From positions 27,798,642-27,862,641 of the forward strand of contig NC_089722.1 of NCBI RefSeq assembly GCF_035083965.1: 64,000 nt of DNA, written 5' to 3'. The stretch's first letter is position 1. Every line of letters starts with the position of its first letter. Source of the stretch: Branchiostoma lanceolatum. Lineage: Eukaryota; Chordata; Leptocardii; Amphioxiformes; Branchiostomatidae. Positions 46,670 to 60,300 of this stretch are shown piece by piece. The translations under genes were made by a program, and so were the position numbers. The notes under the pieces were generated by a model. The model worked only from the letters and a program-made list of their open reading frames with translations. It did no database searches and had not been told where the DNA came from.

Positions 46670-47795
46670 GGGCCTTTATGGTTCTTGCAAGCAAATTTAG
46701 CTCTGACTTTCATTGACAGAATAACCAGAATTAATCGCTCTGTTTATGGAAACTTACCTGTACAGATTGTTCTGCACTTATTAGCATTCTAGTACTTAAT
46801 GTTGAAAAGGACCTCTGTTCTCAAGTATGGTCAGTGTTTCATTACTTTGTAGTCTTATTGTTAACCCAAAGGATGACCATTGTGGTGTACATAAAATTCA
46901 TTTGGGATTTGAAGAGCTGCAACATGGCTAATATGAGTTATAAGACATAGCATCAAGCCTGCAACCACTGACCTTGAGCCTTACAATGACAATTCCACAA
47001 TGCTTGACTTTGCTCTAAAAATGTTGTGTAGATTTTTAGAAAGTGCCTTATACCAACGTCTTGTCAGAAATATCAGATGTTCTACAATGCAGGGCTAAAA
47101 CTAATACTTCAACTTATATCCTTATTTTCTTACATTAAGGTGTTTCACTATAAAAAATATGAGATAACACTATATTGTAAAAAAATAAGACATGAAGATT
47201 GGTGCAGTGTATATGTGGTTTATTCAACACAGCAGATTGTATTATATCAGTTACCATATCCTGTGTTTATGAATTCTGATGTACTTTTCCCAGAATATAC
47301 TAATAAAATAATATTCTTAACCTGTGTTTCACTCATATGCTGTATGTCTACATAATTTACAAATACTGCGAATCTCTAGAGAAAATATACATGGAGATTC
47401 TATGTAAGAAGCAAAAGAATTTAAAACATTTCTGTCTCACATTAAAGCAACCATATGATTATGATTCTTTTATATATACAATGTACAAAACCGTGAACTC
47501 TTGAAACTCATTCAGATAAAAATGAACAAAAAATCAGAAATTTGTTTGGTAAAGTTTGTACAAAGCTTGGTTGAGAAAAATCTACAGGTACCATTGTGTG
47601 AAGAATTAGAATTCAAATGTGTGTTTTTCTCTATACAATAAGCAATGTTTATTCCGGATTAAAACTTAAAAATTGGATTAACTATTCACTTTGCTGCAAG
47701 CTACATGAACAGTGCAGAATTCAAAAGTAACCCATATGATTTCAAAAATGTCTAATAATCCTCCATCAAAAATAATACCAATTGATCGTTGCGTA
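46670..47795. other. Convergent 3' region of CFAP73 and DRC10
   Basis: AT-rich, no exon. A plus-strand AATAAA near 47303 and a minus-strand AATAAA at 47652-47647 are candidate poly(A) signals for CFAP73 and DRC10 respectively. The two transcripts would therefore end without overlapping. Confidence 0.5.
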
Positions 47796-50700
47796 CTACT
47801 TCTTCCCTTTCTTTCCCTTCTTGCCCTTGCCTTTGCCCTTGGTCTTCTGCTTGAGCATCTTGCGGACCTTGTAGGATCTCCAGAAGGCCTGGACCACTGT
47901 GGCAGCTCGGATGGCCATCTCGAGCTCTCTTTCTTCTTGTTCCTGTCAAGCAAAAGTGGTACCAATATTAGATACAGTAAATTCATTTAAGTTCACTGTT
48001 GAAATGATACAACATGTACATGTAGTAGAAACACAGTGACTAACAGCACAGCATGGATATTTACTGTGATGAGTTTGCAGTGAGGACTTAGAACCACATA
48101 CATGTATCTACCAGTAGATTAGTCCAAATTCTGTTAAAGTTACAAACCTTTTTCTCTGCTGCTATCCTCTTCTCTTCCATGATCTTCGTGTATTCAGCCT
48201 CCAGAGTCTTAAACTTTTCTTCCAGCTCGTTAAGTTGGGCCTTCTCCTCTGTATAAACAGCATCCACCTCTTCGTACTCGGTTTGTCGGTCGCCCATGTC
48301 TGCGTCATACTTCTGGATCCAGTTCTCTACTTCTGTCTCGATCTTGAACTTCCTCTGCGAGTAAGAAGTTTTATCTTTTAGCCAAACAGCCTAGGAACTC
48401 TATCTAGTCCATATCCCTGAGATATTTTCAAAACATCCTGAAATTTTTCAAACCATTTTGAAATTGTTAAAAAAAAATCTCAAGATTTTTCTGAAACTCC
48501 CAAGATGCTTAAAAAAATCTCAAGATGTTTTCAATAATCTCAAGATGTTAAAAGAATCTCAAGATGTTTTAAGAAATCTCAAGATGTTTTGAAAAATTTA
48601 GGATGTTTTGAAAATATTTTTCATAAAGCATATCAAGGACTCTTCCTGAGGGTTATCATAGTCTAGATCTGTCACTAGTGTGACCTACAATTCTTTTTCA
48701 AAATGTCAAAATCTTAACTTACGTGCATGCATGTCTAATCGTCGCAAGATGGGGAACAACAGACGATAAACCAGACATAAGTTCAATTTGTTAAAGGCTA
48801 CAATCATTGGTTCAAAGTACTCTTCTCAGTCTAAAATCAATCAGTTCAGTGTAAAGTACCTTTCTGAGAGCCAGCTCACTCTCCCTGTGCTCTGCTGTCA
48901 GGTTGGCCAGCTGCTGTTTCAGCTGGTTGATCTCCTGCTGAAGTTTGCCCTTCTTAGATTCCGAGTTGCGATTGTCGGCTTGTTCCTCCTTATCTGCGTC
49001 CATCTTGGTCCTGCGGATGTGGTCCTCCGAGAACTTCTCGATCGTGTGCAGCTGGTTTTTAAGCTTGCGAATGTGGTCATTTCTTTTGCTGATCTAATGG
49101 AAGAAATCATTAAAACTTAAACTTAAAGCGAGACTAACAGTGCTGCAAATTTTAGTCTCAACTATCATTGAGACTTTTCTGGTGCTTATTATTTCTAAGA
49201 AATTGATAATCAAATCTTACTCCGTGACCCCTCCCTCCTCCACTTCGACCTTGTTGAATAGTGGCCATGTGGCCGAATGAGCACTTCAAAGAAAAATAAA
49301 GGCCTTGGCTTGACCAACAGATTTCAAGAGTTTCAGCAAGATGTAGGGGAAGTTTGCATCGACTTTCCTTACTTGTGCCAACCCCTAACCCCCTTCCTAT
49401 AATAATCCCATTAGGTTTGACATTGATAGGTGCACACCTCCATGTCCCTCTCGTCCTCTGCCTCCTGTAGCTCTGCCTCCAGTTTCTCGATGACTTGTGC
49501 ATTTTTCCTGTCCCTGATGGTGATGCTATCCACATAGTCCGCCCGCTGTCTCTCCTCCAGCGGGGTCATCAACAGACGCTCCACGCAGATCTCCTTCAAT
49601 TCTGCTAGACCCTGTACAACACAAAAATAAGATCATTACATGCTCCTAACTGTAAGGAGTATCCAAGATCTAAGGTTAACGAAAACTTATAATTTTGCAG
49701 TTATCCAGGGCTGTTAAAAACATTACAAGCAGTATTACAGTCACAGTGAGTCACTCAAGAAAAAGTACTGTCACAGTAGCTTTTGTTATACAAAATAAGA
49801 ATGAGAATTGGAGTAAAGGGTTTGCGGAAAAAGCTGGGCTGTCTACCTGGCCTGGCTAGCTGGCCTGTCTACCTGGCCTGTCTACCACGTCAGGCTAGCA
49901 ACCCAGAAACTCAGAAGCTCAGAAACCCCCATTCATATCCCCACAAATTGTGAGGCCCCAGTGCAGTCGCGCCCCCTAGCGGAACGTTTCCAAAGCACAC
50001 CCGTTACGCTGGGCGCGGCACAGCACACGCCGATCGTCATTCGAAACCGCGATTTTCGTCCCCTCTTCTTGATTCCTACGAAGTTTACATGAATTGCTTC
50101 ATCGTCTGAAAACGAACCTGTTGTTCCCATCTCATGATTCTATCGCCCTTTGTTTATGTTATCCAAAGGAACTCTCGAACACTGCATTTAGCGAAGTCAC
50201 AGACGTCGCTGATCGCCATCTTACTTCACGTGACCATGTTCTTCAAGCTTGCTTCACTGGAGGGCGCTGTTTCAGAGTAGAGTAGAGTTGCCTCTGAATA
50301 CATCGTTGTTGACAGGTTGTATCAATATCTAACTTGGAGCCACCATTTTACGTCTCTTCCGGCTCCAGCGTAGACACCCTTCCCTAACCGGTGTCTCCCA
50401 GTTTACAGGGGCATCCCGGAATTGAGTATCAAACCCAACTTGTGTGAATCTCAATGCGTAAGTTGTGGGACAGGGTGAAGTTGCGAACACAACGATACTA
50501 ACAGTTTAGATAAACAAAGGAACCATGTGTCTTACGGTTGGGCCGGCTGTAGGCGGGACGCGGACCGGAATATGTAACGTTCATACCACGTGGCTGTCGG
50601 CGGACGTTGACAGACTAAAAATTCATACATTTCCGGTTCATGTTTACCGTCTGCTTTGAAACAAGGCTATCTAAACAAACTATCTTAACACAAATACCCA

Positions 50701-53700
50701 AATAGGTATCTTAACACGCACGTTTTAATAAACAAGAAGGCTAAGTTTTTGGAAAATAAACATGCCTTGCAACGATTATGGTGTATCTATGGTATATCTT
50801 TTTATTGATAAATTGATATTTGATACAATGTTACACTATAATACGTTCTGTTTCTTTATTTTTTCTTGAAATAAGGTGAATGCAGAGTTGTTGAACCTAC
50901 AAGCACGACAAAACAATGTCTGGACGCTGAGATGACAATGACCTTGATCCTTGATACGGCCGTATCTGTCCTGCCCTGTCCAGAAAGTGGCCACGATCGG
51001 TGTATATTTCACAGTGTGCTGATTACACGGAACATAACGTAAACGGACAGTGAACAGGCCTAGGGTTCCTTGTTTTATCTAATACATAGAAGAAATCTTT
51101 ATTGACACGACAAAAGTACAGCGGCTTTCGTATGGTCTTCTACAACTATACATGCAAAACAAGAAACAATGGTATACAAAATGATTAACCTCAGTACATG
51201 TATATGGATACTTCACTACTAGGGGGGGGGGGGGGGGGGGTCGAATTCAGAGTTGATGTATGTAAGTCTGCTTACACTTTCATGTCCATTTCATACCAGT
51301 CTCAGGCACGAGTGCCATGTTTATTATCAGCTTCTGCCACAAGGTGATAATAAACATGGCACTCGTGCCTGAAACGGACGTGTCTGTCTGTGCGTGCGTG
51401 CGTGCGTGCGTGTAACTTTGCTGTGATGGAGATATAATCCGTTGTGTTGGTTGACAGATGGTTCAGGCGCCTGTCAACATTCCCATGTCTTCAAATTACA
51501 CGGGTAATCATTTACAGGGGCAAAGAGTAGACCGTTGTATACTGCCAGTCTGTACCTTACCTGGCATGTGGTAACTTGGCGCCACTATAATCCCAAGTAC
51601 GTAGAAACCTGACCCCAACCCTGTGCGTTTATTTCATAACAGCTTGTGGGCCGGTTGAACGAATAAACAAAAAAGATGGGAGACTTTCGTCAGAAGTAGA
51701 CCAGAATGACAATGAGAGACGTACGTCAGAAGTTGACAAAATTGACGATATCTTTCTAGCATGTACCATGTATACATATATGTTTCTATAAAACGTTTTG
51801 ACAGTCCGACGTATCCACGTTATCATAAGTAGCGCAGGCATTAAAAGCCTGGAGTTTTCGTTCAGAATTCAAAGTCAAATTAAACCAAACAGGAAAGATA
51901 TTTGCTGTGATAATCACTAACAATATTGCAAAGACCGCAAGGGAAGATTGTGCCCCGATTTCTTTTCAGCAAACTGCAGGAGACTCATACGGTATTTGTG
52001 TACGGCAATTTACGAAATTGCTCCATGCAACAGATGAGAACACACAGAGCGCAAAGGTAATAGTTAGGCCATGTGAGACCTGGGTCACAGTGTCAGCTAA
52101 CTGCCAGGGGGGTAGGGAGGGTTCATTATTTGATTCACATAAGGACATTGTTATCTTACAGCCACAAAAGTATCAAACTGAATCAAATCTTTAAAGACTA
52201 ACAGGCACAAATTCAAGCAATCGTTACAATGAAATGGAAAGTCAAGTTTATAAACAGTTGGGAAACTGGGAATCAGAATCACATTTTTTAGATTTTTGAA
52301 AAGAACACACATAATGCTCTCAACTCAAACAGTTCCAGTACTACAATGAAAAGGAAAATAACATTTTAGTACCAGTACATTGTAGTCCCACGGGGATGAA
52401 TTGTAAAAGAGAAACTTCGTGGTAGTGGCCAGGTTCTGAAAACAGATAGGACATGTACGAAGCTTGTTTACAGGTCATTCTGCTTCAATATAATACTTTT
52501 TATCTTTTTTATAATACTAGTATGATGTGCTGAAAACAATATCTTTGATTCATTAATTGATAGAAAGAGGATCTTCGGGGATGTGACCATGTTCTAAAAC
52601 AGTTAGGCCATGGCTGAGGCCTTTCTATGCGAAAATAGTGAAGCTCCCCCACTCGGAGTCTAGAAAGCCCCTTGTGGGAGAAGCTTCCCTATTTTCTCAT
52701 AGAAAGGCCTCAGCCATGGCCTAACTATTACAAAGCATACAGGTTTGCGGGTCTGCGTTATAATGCTGGATATTGGCGCAGACGTTATAGAGGAACTTCT
52801 TGCTTCGTAACTGGGATTGATTTCAGTTCAGTGACAAGAAGGCGGGGCCTCGCCCAAGCTTTCTGGCGTGGTGACCGTGGGGTGACCTGGTGCACATCCT
52901 GGGACAGCTGTCCTGGGACGTCCCCGGCGGACGTACTAATTGGAACAACATACGGCCTGCAGTTCACAGCGCCCTGCCTGGGTTAAACTTTGCTACAAAA
53001 AAAGCTGTTGTTTCAAAGCAGACGGTAAACATGAACCGGAAGTATCAGTAATTTTTAATCTGTCAGCCATGTGGTACATACGCCGGTCCGCGTTCAGAGG
53101 CAACTGAAACGGCGCCCTCCAGTGAAGCAAGCTTGAAGAACATGGTCACGTGAAGTAAGATGGCGATCGGCGACGTCTGTGACTTCGCTAAATGCAGTTT
53201 TCGAGAGTTCCTTTGGATAACATAAAAAAAAGGGCGATAGAATCATGAGATGGGAACAACAGGTTCGTTTTCAGACGATGAAGCAATTCATGTAAACTTC
53301 GTAGGAATCAAGAAGAGGGGACGAAAATCGCGGTTTCGAATGACGATCGGTGTGTGCTGTGCCGCGCCCAGAGTAACGGGTGTGCTTTGGAAACGTTCCG
53401 CTAGGGGGCGCGACTGCACTGGGGCCTCACAATTTGTGGGGATATGAATGGGGGTTTCTGAGTTTCCGAGTTTCTGGGTTGCTAGCCTGACGTGGTAGAC
53501 AGGCCAGGTAGACAGGCCAGCTAGCCAGGCCAGGTAGACAGCCCGGCTTTTTCCGCAAACCCTTGGAGTAAAGACTGAATACAAACCAGAAAGAAAGTCA
53601 ATATTCAGCAATTATGCAATTTTAATCCATTGACGTAACAATTAAAAAAAATTCCTTTAAAAAAATCAACCTTTGCTGCTCCATAGCCATACCTGGCTTG

Positions 53701-54758
53701 ACAATGATTTATAATATACAATGTATGCATAAGTGTTTGATTATGATGCCATACCCCCAACAACTCTTTCTCCTGTGCTGTGAGCACGTGGTTCTCTGCC
53801 CTGACAGCACTGACAGCTGCTGGGTTGATGCTGAACAGCCGTAAGATGTTCCTTGTGGAGTGGGACAGCTGCTGCTGTACCATCTGCAGCTTGCGAGTCT
53901 GCTGTTCACTGACCATGCTGTACATGTCGCTGTAATCTCCCGCTGTCTTGGAGGTGGTGGCGCTGCCCTTTCTGCTGCCTAGGGGTGAACAGCAACAAGA
54001 TGTAAAATGACTAAGTGATCATCAATTTGAATCGCTGGTGTACAGTAAGTAGAAGTAAAATATCATGACATTGCATATTGACTGAAGTTTGTGGGACTTA
54101 TTTTGAAATTTACCATGAAGCAAGGGGAAAGGGGCCAGTAGAACATCTAGAAGACCAAACATGATTTTGCCATGAGAGGTCATCCTTCCAAGAAATATGA
54201 ACTTGAATGTTTTATGGACATTCTGACAGTAACATTTAGGGTAAGGTTTTACTTCAAAAGACAAATTCGAGATAGACTTATAAAACATCAAATATTGAAT
54301 AAAACACAAAAAACATTTGTCTCCTATATCTCTGAAGTCAGACCATTGACACAAACTTTCAAAGTCAAGTTTTTACCTGCAGATCCCGTTCTGGTACTCC
54401 CAGCCGACGACCCCCTCTCTCCGGTCGATTCCTTGGGCATCAGGAGTCCGTTGAAGGTCCTCTGCAGTTCGCAGTGATGTTCCACCTCTCTCTTCAGTTC
54501 CACCCCGAGGACCACGCTAAATCTGTCCATGTTCTTGTTGATGTGAGGCAACAGAGCCAAAAGTTCTCCCCTCTTGATGGCATCCTCCAAAACAGCCACG
54601 ATACGCTGGGACTCCACCGCTGTTAGCTTCTTCCTGGCCGGGTCTAAAACCCTCAAGGCGTCCGGCTGATTTCTCTTACTCGTGCCGCCCAGGGAACCCA
54701 TGATCGGAGTCCTGCTGTGGGTCTGTTTAGAAGCTGCGGCCAAAGCAACGTCCGCCAT
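47796..54758 (-). CDS. DRC10: Dynein regulatory complex subunit 10 (IQ-domain protein D)
   Basis: Six exons: 54758-54377, 53978-53755, 49611-49438, 49093-48860, 48354-48148, 47942-47796; phases match; 455 aa, close to about 449 in human IQCD. The N-terminal part carries the conserved block KLTAVESQRIVAVLEDAIKR and a helical region (TFNGLL). The middle is coiled coil (LEAELQEAEDERDME; TLEAEYTKIMEEKRIAAEKK). The C-terminus has one IQ motif, VVQAFWRSYKVRKML, followed by a Lys/Gly-rich tail (KGKGKGKKGKK). DRC10 is a linker-forming subunit of the nexin-dynein regulatory complex that ties neighbouring doublets in motile cilia; the IQ motif is expected to bind calmodulin or a calmodulin-like partner. 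The 4.1-kb intron 2 contains a 3.7-kb transposon. The gene is head-to-head with TPCN1. Confidence 0.94.
48470..48615. repeat. Degenerate tandem repeat in a DRC10 intron
   Basis: About seven imperfect copies of a roughly 20-bp unit centred on AATCTCAAGATGTTTT, with unit lengths varying by a few bases. It lies between exons 4 and 5 of the DRC10 model. Confidence 0.7.
51302..51372. mobile_element. Nested 71-bp palindromic MITE
   Basis: Arms TCAGGCACGAGTGCCATG and continuing TTTATTATCA are perfect inverted copies around a short loop. It lies inside the long-TIR transposon. Confidence 0.65.
52601..52726. mobile_element. Nested 126-bp palindromic MITE
   Basis: Arms beginning AGTTAGGCCATGGCTGAGGC are perfect inverted copies for about 27 bp and then imperfect towards the centre. 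It lies inside the long-TIR transposon and has no coding capacity. Confidence 0.7.
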
Positions 54759-55532
54759 GTTTTCTGTGATCTAGACGTTTCCAACAACCAAAAATAAAAC
54801 AAACTCTTGCGGCGTTAATCTGAGTCTTAACAATCCTTGAATGTGTATTCCCGCCTCTCCTTGGAGTCTGTATGTAGAAGATCCTCCCAAGAACACTGTC
54901 AAAGAGACGAAGGACTCACGATATCCAACTGTTCAAAACACGCACCTTCTTCGTAGTTCTGCAGACTTGATTGTTGTTTCACGTTGTTTGGCTTGATGAC
55001 TGCGCTTGTATAAAGTAGTTCCTGGATAACTGATCAATATTCTATCATTTTCGTTATATTCTATAAATCTGAAAATCCATATAATAAACTACGAATGTCA
55101 TAAAAAGTTATTTTGGGCTACAAAATAGAAAGCATAAAGCCAAATTCTTTACCTTTTAGCGCAATGATACTAATTCTCTAAAAGGGATCAGTCCCTTGTG
55201 AGTCTGTCGTTGCCATGGCAAAATAGGTCACTGACCTCTTCCTCCCACATCTCGCGAGATCTTGTCGTCTGCGAGATTTTGCGAGACAATAATATGGAAA
55301 CGTCAGCAAGTCAGCACCTTGTCAGGCGCTCAACAGTTGCATGATTTAGAGCATCAAAACTTCAGTGAATTCTGACGCAAATCGCCCGTTTTTCCCTCCA
55401 TAACTTTACTGATGTACGTATGAAGAAGCAGATGTTTCACAGATGCTGTTGTAGCATCTTTTGTGAAGTTATCGTAGATAGATCACCACTGAAACTACAA
55501 TCCAGCATCTTAGACTTGGTAAAGTAATAAAA
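54759..55532. promoter_or_regulatory. Bidirectional promoter DRC10 / TPCN1
   Basis: This is 774 bp between divergent start codons, without a TATA box. An RFX X-box-like GTTGCC-AT-GGCAAA lies at 55209-55222 (one mismatch to the palindromic consensus at its last base). A perfect TCTCGCGAGA lies at 55250-55259, a motif known from TATA-less, often bidirectional vertebrate promoters. The X-box suits the ciliary gene DRC10. Confidence 0.7.
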
Positions 55533-57348
55533 ATGTCTGTCGACGACGACTTGGATCTGCCTTTCTACGACGATTATTTTGGGCCTAACAAACCTCTCGC
55601 CCTGAGTGACATCGACACAGCATCTATCAACAGTCTAGGTAAGATAATCTGTTATGTTTTGTACATACTGTGACGATTAGGAGATGCTTTTCTTACGCTT
55701 TATCGACTGTCTTTTCCAACACCTTAGTGCTGCAGCTGTTGTATGTACTGAAAAGGTTATTAAATGGCGTCCATCCAACTGGTTCGCCAAGTTCGACACC
55801 GGAAGTTTATTAGTCTACAAAATCCCCTCCTGTATGTATGTTTATAAAAAGTATAATATTATCACCGGTTAATACGTCTGACTCAGTGAAAACATCAACA
55901 ACACTCAGCATAGACATAGAAATAATAGTAGCAGAATCTTCGTAGACAAGGCAATCAGAGATGGCAGACTTCACCCCTTAAATTAATTAGATACCATTCC
56001 AGAACCACAGATAAAGATAGCATATGCAATGAGTGATCATGGTGATGTGACGCAGTGGTAAGGCACAAGATTAATTTACATGTAAATCAGTAATCTGATC
56101 TCCCAATTTAATTTGATTAGTGATGTAATCTAATGACCTTTTGCATACCAGTCATAACTCCTATACCTGGATGTTAACAAAAAGAGCTGTCACTCATATT
56201 GAGGGTGTTTATTGGGAATTGCAGAAACACACACACACACGCACGCACGCACGCGCTGACAGATACCGTGACACAGGCACAGACACATAGATCATTGATA
56301 AGCACTAAACAGTCACCAAGCCAAAAACAAATTATGTCGTAAGTAAAATATGATTCAATCATGTCATTTAGCTAAAAATGTTGCACAGGTTACTCAAGTT
56401 ATGATACAGCAGGTGTTTCAAATGCTCTTACAACTTTATGTTACAGTTACTATAATATAATATCTATGAAGATTAGTCATTGAGGAATTCAATCTATACA
56501 GCTGAATTACAACATGAGAATACCAGACGCTTCAGATGCATTATTTAATGACAATGGAACAATGGCACGATTCTAGCGACCTACTTATTTTGTGGTCTGA
56601 ACAAATAATACAGGTAAACATTTACTCTTTGAGACTAGCACACGACTGCAGTGCAATGAGTGTGCCGTTAGAACTTACTGGACAAAGTGCAAATATACAT
56701 GTAAAACCACTGCGAATATATCACGACTTGCCTTGAAACACTGACCATGCCACAAGGTTTTTATCTCACCAAATTCTACTAGGGTCCCCACGCTGTTGTT
56801 TCCTCTTCCTGTGGTTTGATCAGATCAAAAACCTTATCTTTATTTTCACAACAACAGTGTGCTGTACAGTAAGTTTTGAAATTGTAACTGTGTAATTTTC
56901 AATTCACAGTTAAAAACATCGTCTTCCATAGTGTTACCACCATATGATTGTGTCAAGGTACTGCACAGTTTTTTTTTTTTTCTATTGTGTTGCAAAATTT
57001 AAGAGCAGTAAAATTTGGATGGATTTGCAGTAATTGGAATGATCATGTTCTCCCTGTTTTATTCCAGATTCAGCAGGATCTGACAACAATCTGATCAGAC
57101 AGCGAAATGCTCCCAGCAGAGTTGACCAGGCACGGCGACTCTGGAAGTTTAACTACCAGGAGGCATCCATATATCTACAGGTACAGTACGCAATTTTGTA
57201 CATTGGAATTTGGATCATGAGGTAACATATACTATAGGAATATATATGCTTGGTTTTCCAAGCAGATCAGATATAAAATTGATCAGGGGCTTTAGTATTA
57301 TTTTTTGGCATGTCTGTCTTTGTGTCTGTCTGTCTGTGTCTGTTGGTT

Positions 57349-57380
<32 letters not shown>

Positions 57381-60300
57381 CATGTGTAGTTCTAAAATTC
57401 TTATCTACACCAAGTCTGCAATCTGTGATAGTCTTATGTTCTATTAAAGAACATACAGCTGCAATATTAATTCACTGAGCTTTCTACAGCCTGCGTCAGA
57501 AATAAAGGCTCGGTATCATAAATCTGATATATTGCAGGAAGCATTAAAAATGTTTATCAAGCCGTTTGTTATCATACAGTTTGAGGACAATTCATGAACC
57601 TGTAACAATTACAAAATACAAAAATCTCCTTTAACAGTATTTACGGAGTATGACATGTTCTATACAAGGGATACAGACTCGACTACTTTGTGTAAAATTA
57701 TGATCATTTGCTTCTCTTTATCTGACTGCTTGCAGGAAGGAGGAAACAATGACAAGTTTGACACCCATCCCCACAGTCACAAGGCCCTGCCTGCCTATCT
57801 ACTGGTACATCAGACGTGGTTCTATGTCATGGACCTGGCTGTCTCCCTGCTTCTGCTTGGTTTAGCAGTGTTTGAGCCCCCTGCTTTTTATACAGTCAAT
57901 ATTGCAGTAAGTATTCACTCATGTTGCTATGGTAGTACCTTAAATAGATATGGGTATTTCATGGACAAATTTGGCTAAGTGGCCTTGTCTTTAGTTGCTG
58001 ACTTAGAATCTAAAGTAAAGGTTCTGGGTACGTTTGAGTATGTAGCTAGTAATGATTGGCTTCTCGGATGTGTGATCTTAAGATTCTTAGACTTCTGTTG
58101 TTACTAAGTTTTTTGAGTTATCTTATTTCAGATTCATGGGTCCCTGGAACTATTTGCACTGGTGCTACTGGGTGTGGAACTTGGACTGAAGATGAGGTGG
58201 CTTGGTCCAAAGGCTTTTGCCACTCACAAGAGAACCATGATAAAGGTAAATGTGGGAAGTCTGTTCCAGGTATTGTCATGTTGAACAGCAAAAAATGATT
58301 TCAGTTTGACTTTTTTTCATGATTTCATATGCTTTTTTTTCAAAGTATTGTGTTTTTAAAGAGTTTGGCAATTTCAATGGCTGTTATAAACTAAGTTTTT
58401 TTTGTTAATTTTTGGACACAAATAGAAAAATTCAAATACATGTAAAAGCAGACTGAATGAAACTTTTAGTGTACTCAGTAATATGTTTTCTAATATGTTC
58501 AGTCTTAAATTTGATGGTGCTTTTCTGTGTTATTGTTTGAATAAAAAAAATTTGATATAGTATAATACGATTGTACAATGATACATTATATGTTATGATT
58601 TTTTTTGTGCAATAACATTTACTTACGCTGTGACTATGACATTATCTTTACACAGTCAGTCACACTAGTTGTCATGTTTGCTGAAGCCATCATTGTACTG
58701 ATACGTCAGAAGAGCCATATACGCGTTACGCGAGCTCTCCGCCCGATATTCCTTATCGACTCACACTACTGTGGAGGGGTCAGAAGGTGAGAATAAACGC
58801 TTTCACACTTCCGAGTTTCCATGCGTGGAGACAGGAATTGTGGGTAATATGTCAAAGGTGAAGGCCCCTTGCTTGTAAACAGTTCTCGTCTCAACCATTG
58901 TTACGATTTGCATAACAATGTTCAAGACCCTGTAGCTTTATCAAAAAGTTAAACCATAACAATATCATATATGGTATCTGAGTGATGATGATGTATGACT
59001 GTGCTACTTTTTAGTAGTCACTTGGAGTCACCATTTGATCTGTTTTGTTACTTGGAATGGAAAGAAAATTGAAGACCTTGAATTTTTGGATTTTATTGGA
59101 ATTGCAAAAGTGCAATACACGTGGGACACAAGCAGCTATTGCTGATGTCATGACCCACACACATGCATGATATTGCCGTTTTTTACACTTATAGCTGGAG
59201 TGGCGAATGTCATGTTTAAGTGCCATTTTCTCAAGGGCACAAGATCGGTGGCGTCAGGGGATTCGAACCCGGGACCCTTGGGTTCTGGGCTGAAAACCCT
59301 GTCATTACGCCACACGACCCCCTTTATTGACCTTGAAGATTTAGAAGCATCACACCTTGAAACTACAATTATTGATATGTATTCTGTGCATTTCAACAGA
59401 ACGTTGCGTCAGATTCTCCAGTCACTACCCCCCATTGTGGACATGCTGGTTCTCCTTCTGTTCTTCATGCTCATCTTTGCTATACTTGGTGAGTTCACAG
59501 ATTGTTTCTGAAATCAGTTCATATAACATTGTAGAAATATTGAGGTAAAAGTAGTTTTGCTTATTCAATTATTGATTTTTAGTTAGTTTGTTAATGGAAT
59601 GATTTTATATTCAAATAGATAATTACAAAATAGAATAATGTATTTAACAAATTAATCAATGTCTCAATAAATCAATTAGAAATCAGTAAATGAAATTAGA
59701 TTCATGAGGTAGTTATTGAGCTAGTACTTAGACAAAGTATTTCATCTGGATTTTAGATTAGGCCCCAGTATACATGTGTCTGATCATGATAGTTTACACG
59801 GTGCTATTCAAATCCTTAAACCTTTCATTCTCTCGTCCTATCTAGGATTCTACTTTTTCTCCCAGAACCCAGACGACCCTGTAAGTAGTACTAACTCTAC
59901 CCACCTTTAAGTAGATTTTTTGCTTTCTCCAGATCTGATATATCAAACCTTAAGTGTAGTTGGATTATTTATTTTCTATAAAGGAAAACATTTTGTATAC
60001 TGCACTTGCATGGATTATACTTCTTCAGCTCAGCTTGTTAATAATGCCACACTAATAACATTTAATATTATGCTCTTGATTGATTTATTCAATGTGTACA
60101 AACATGTTTGATTAGCGTTACCAGAACCTCATCCTTAAATTGTATCTTTTTGTTTAAAACTTTTCAAACAAAGTAATGAAATATCAAATTTAATCTGATG
60201 TATTGAAAAAAACAACTGATTACTGTTATTACATTTAATTTTAATTTATATATGATATTAATCTCCTACAGTATTTCCAAACCTTGGAAGACTCTTTCAT

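Larger units (their letters stand above)
49818..53562. mobile_element. 3.7-kb long-TIR DNA transposon (Mutator-like?)
   Basis: The ends are inverted copies beginning GGGTTTGCGGAAAAAGC and extending about 480 bp at roughly 95% identity. A further inverted segment sits at 50565-50665 / 53010-53100. A 10-bp direct repeat TTGGAGTAAA flanks it exactly (49808-49817 and 53563-53572). Long TIRs, GGG ends and a 9-11-bp target duplication are the Mutator pattern, but no transposase is visible in the interior, so it is non-autonomous. It carries nested palindromes (51302-51372, 52601-52726), a G19 run (51222-51240) and a (GTGC)n tract. It sits in intron 2 of DRC10. Confidence 0.85.

Noticed and set aside
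49933-50130. 65-codon frame as an independent host gene
   Set aside because: It lies in a transposon arm and has a near-identical partner in the other arm; treated as transposon cargo.
59248-59313. Functional tRNA gene on the minus strand
   Set aside because: The acceptor pairs perfectly, but the T-stem is broken and a SINE body follows directly.
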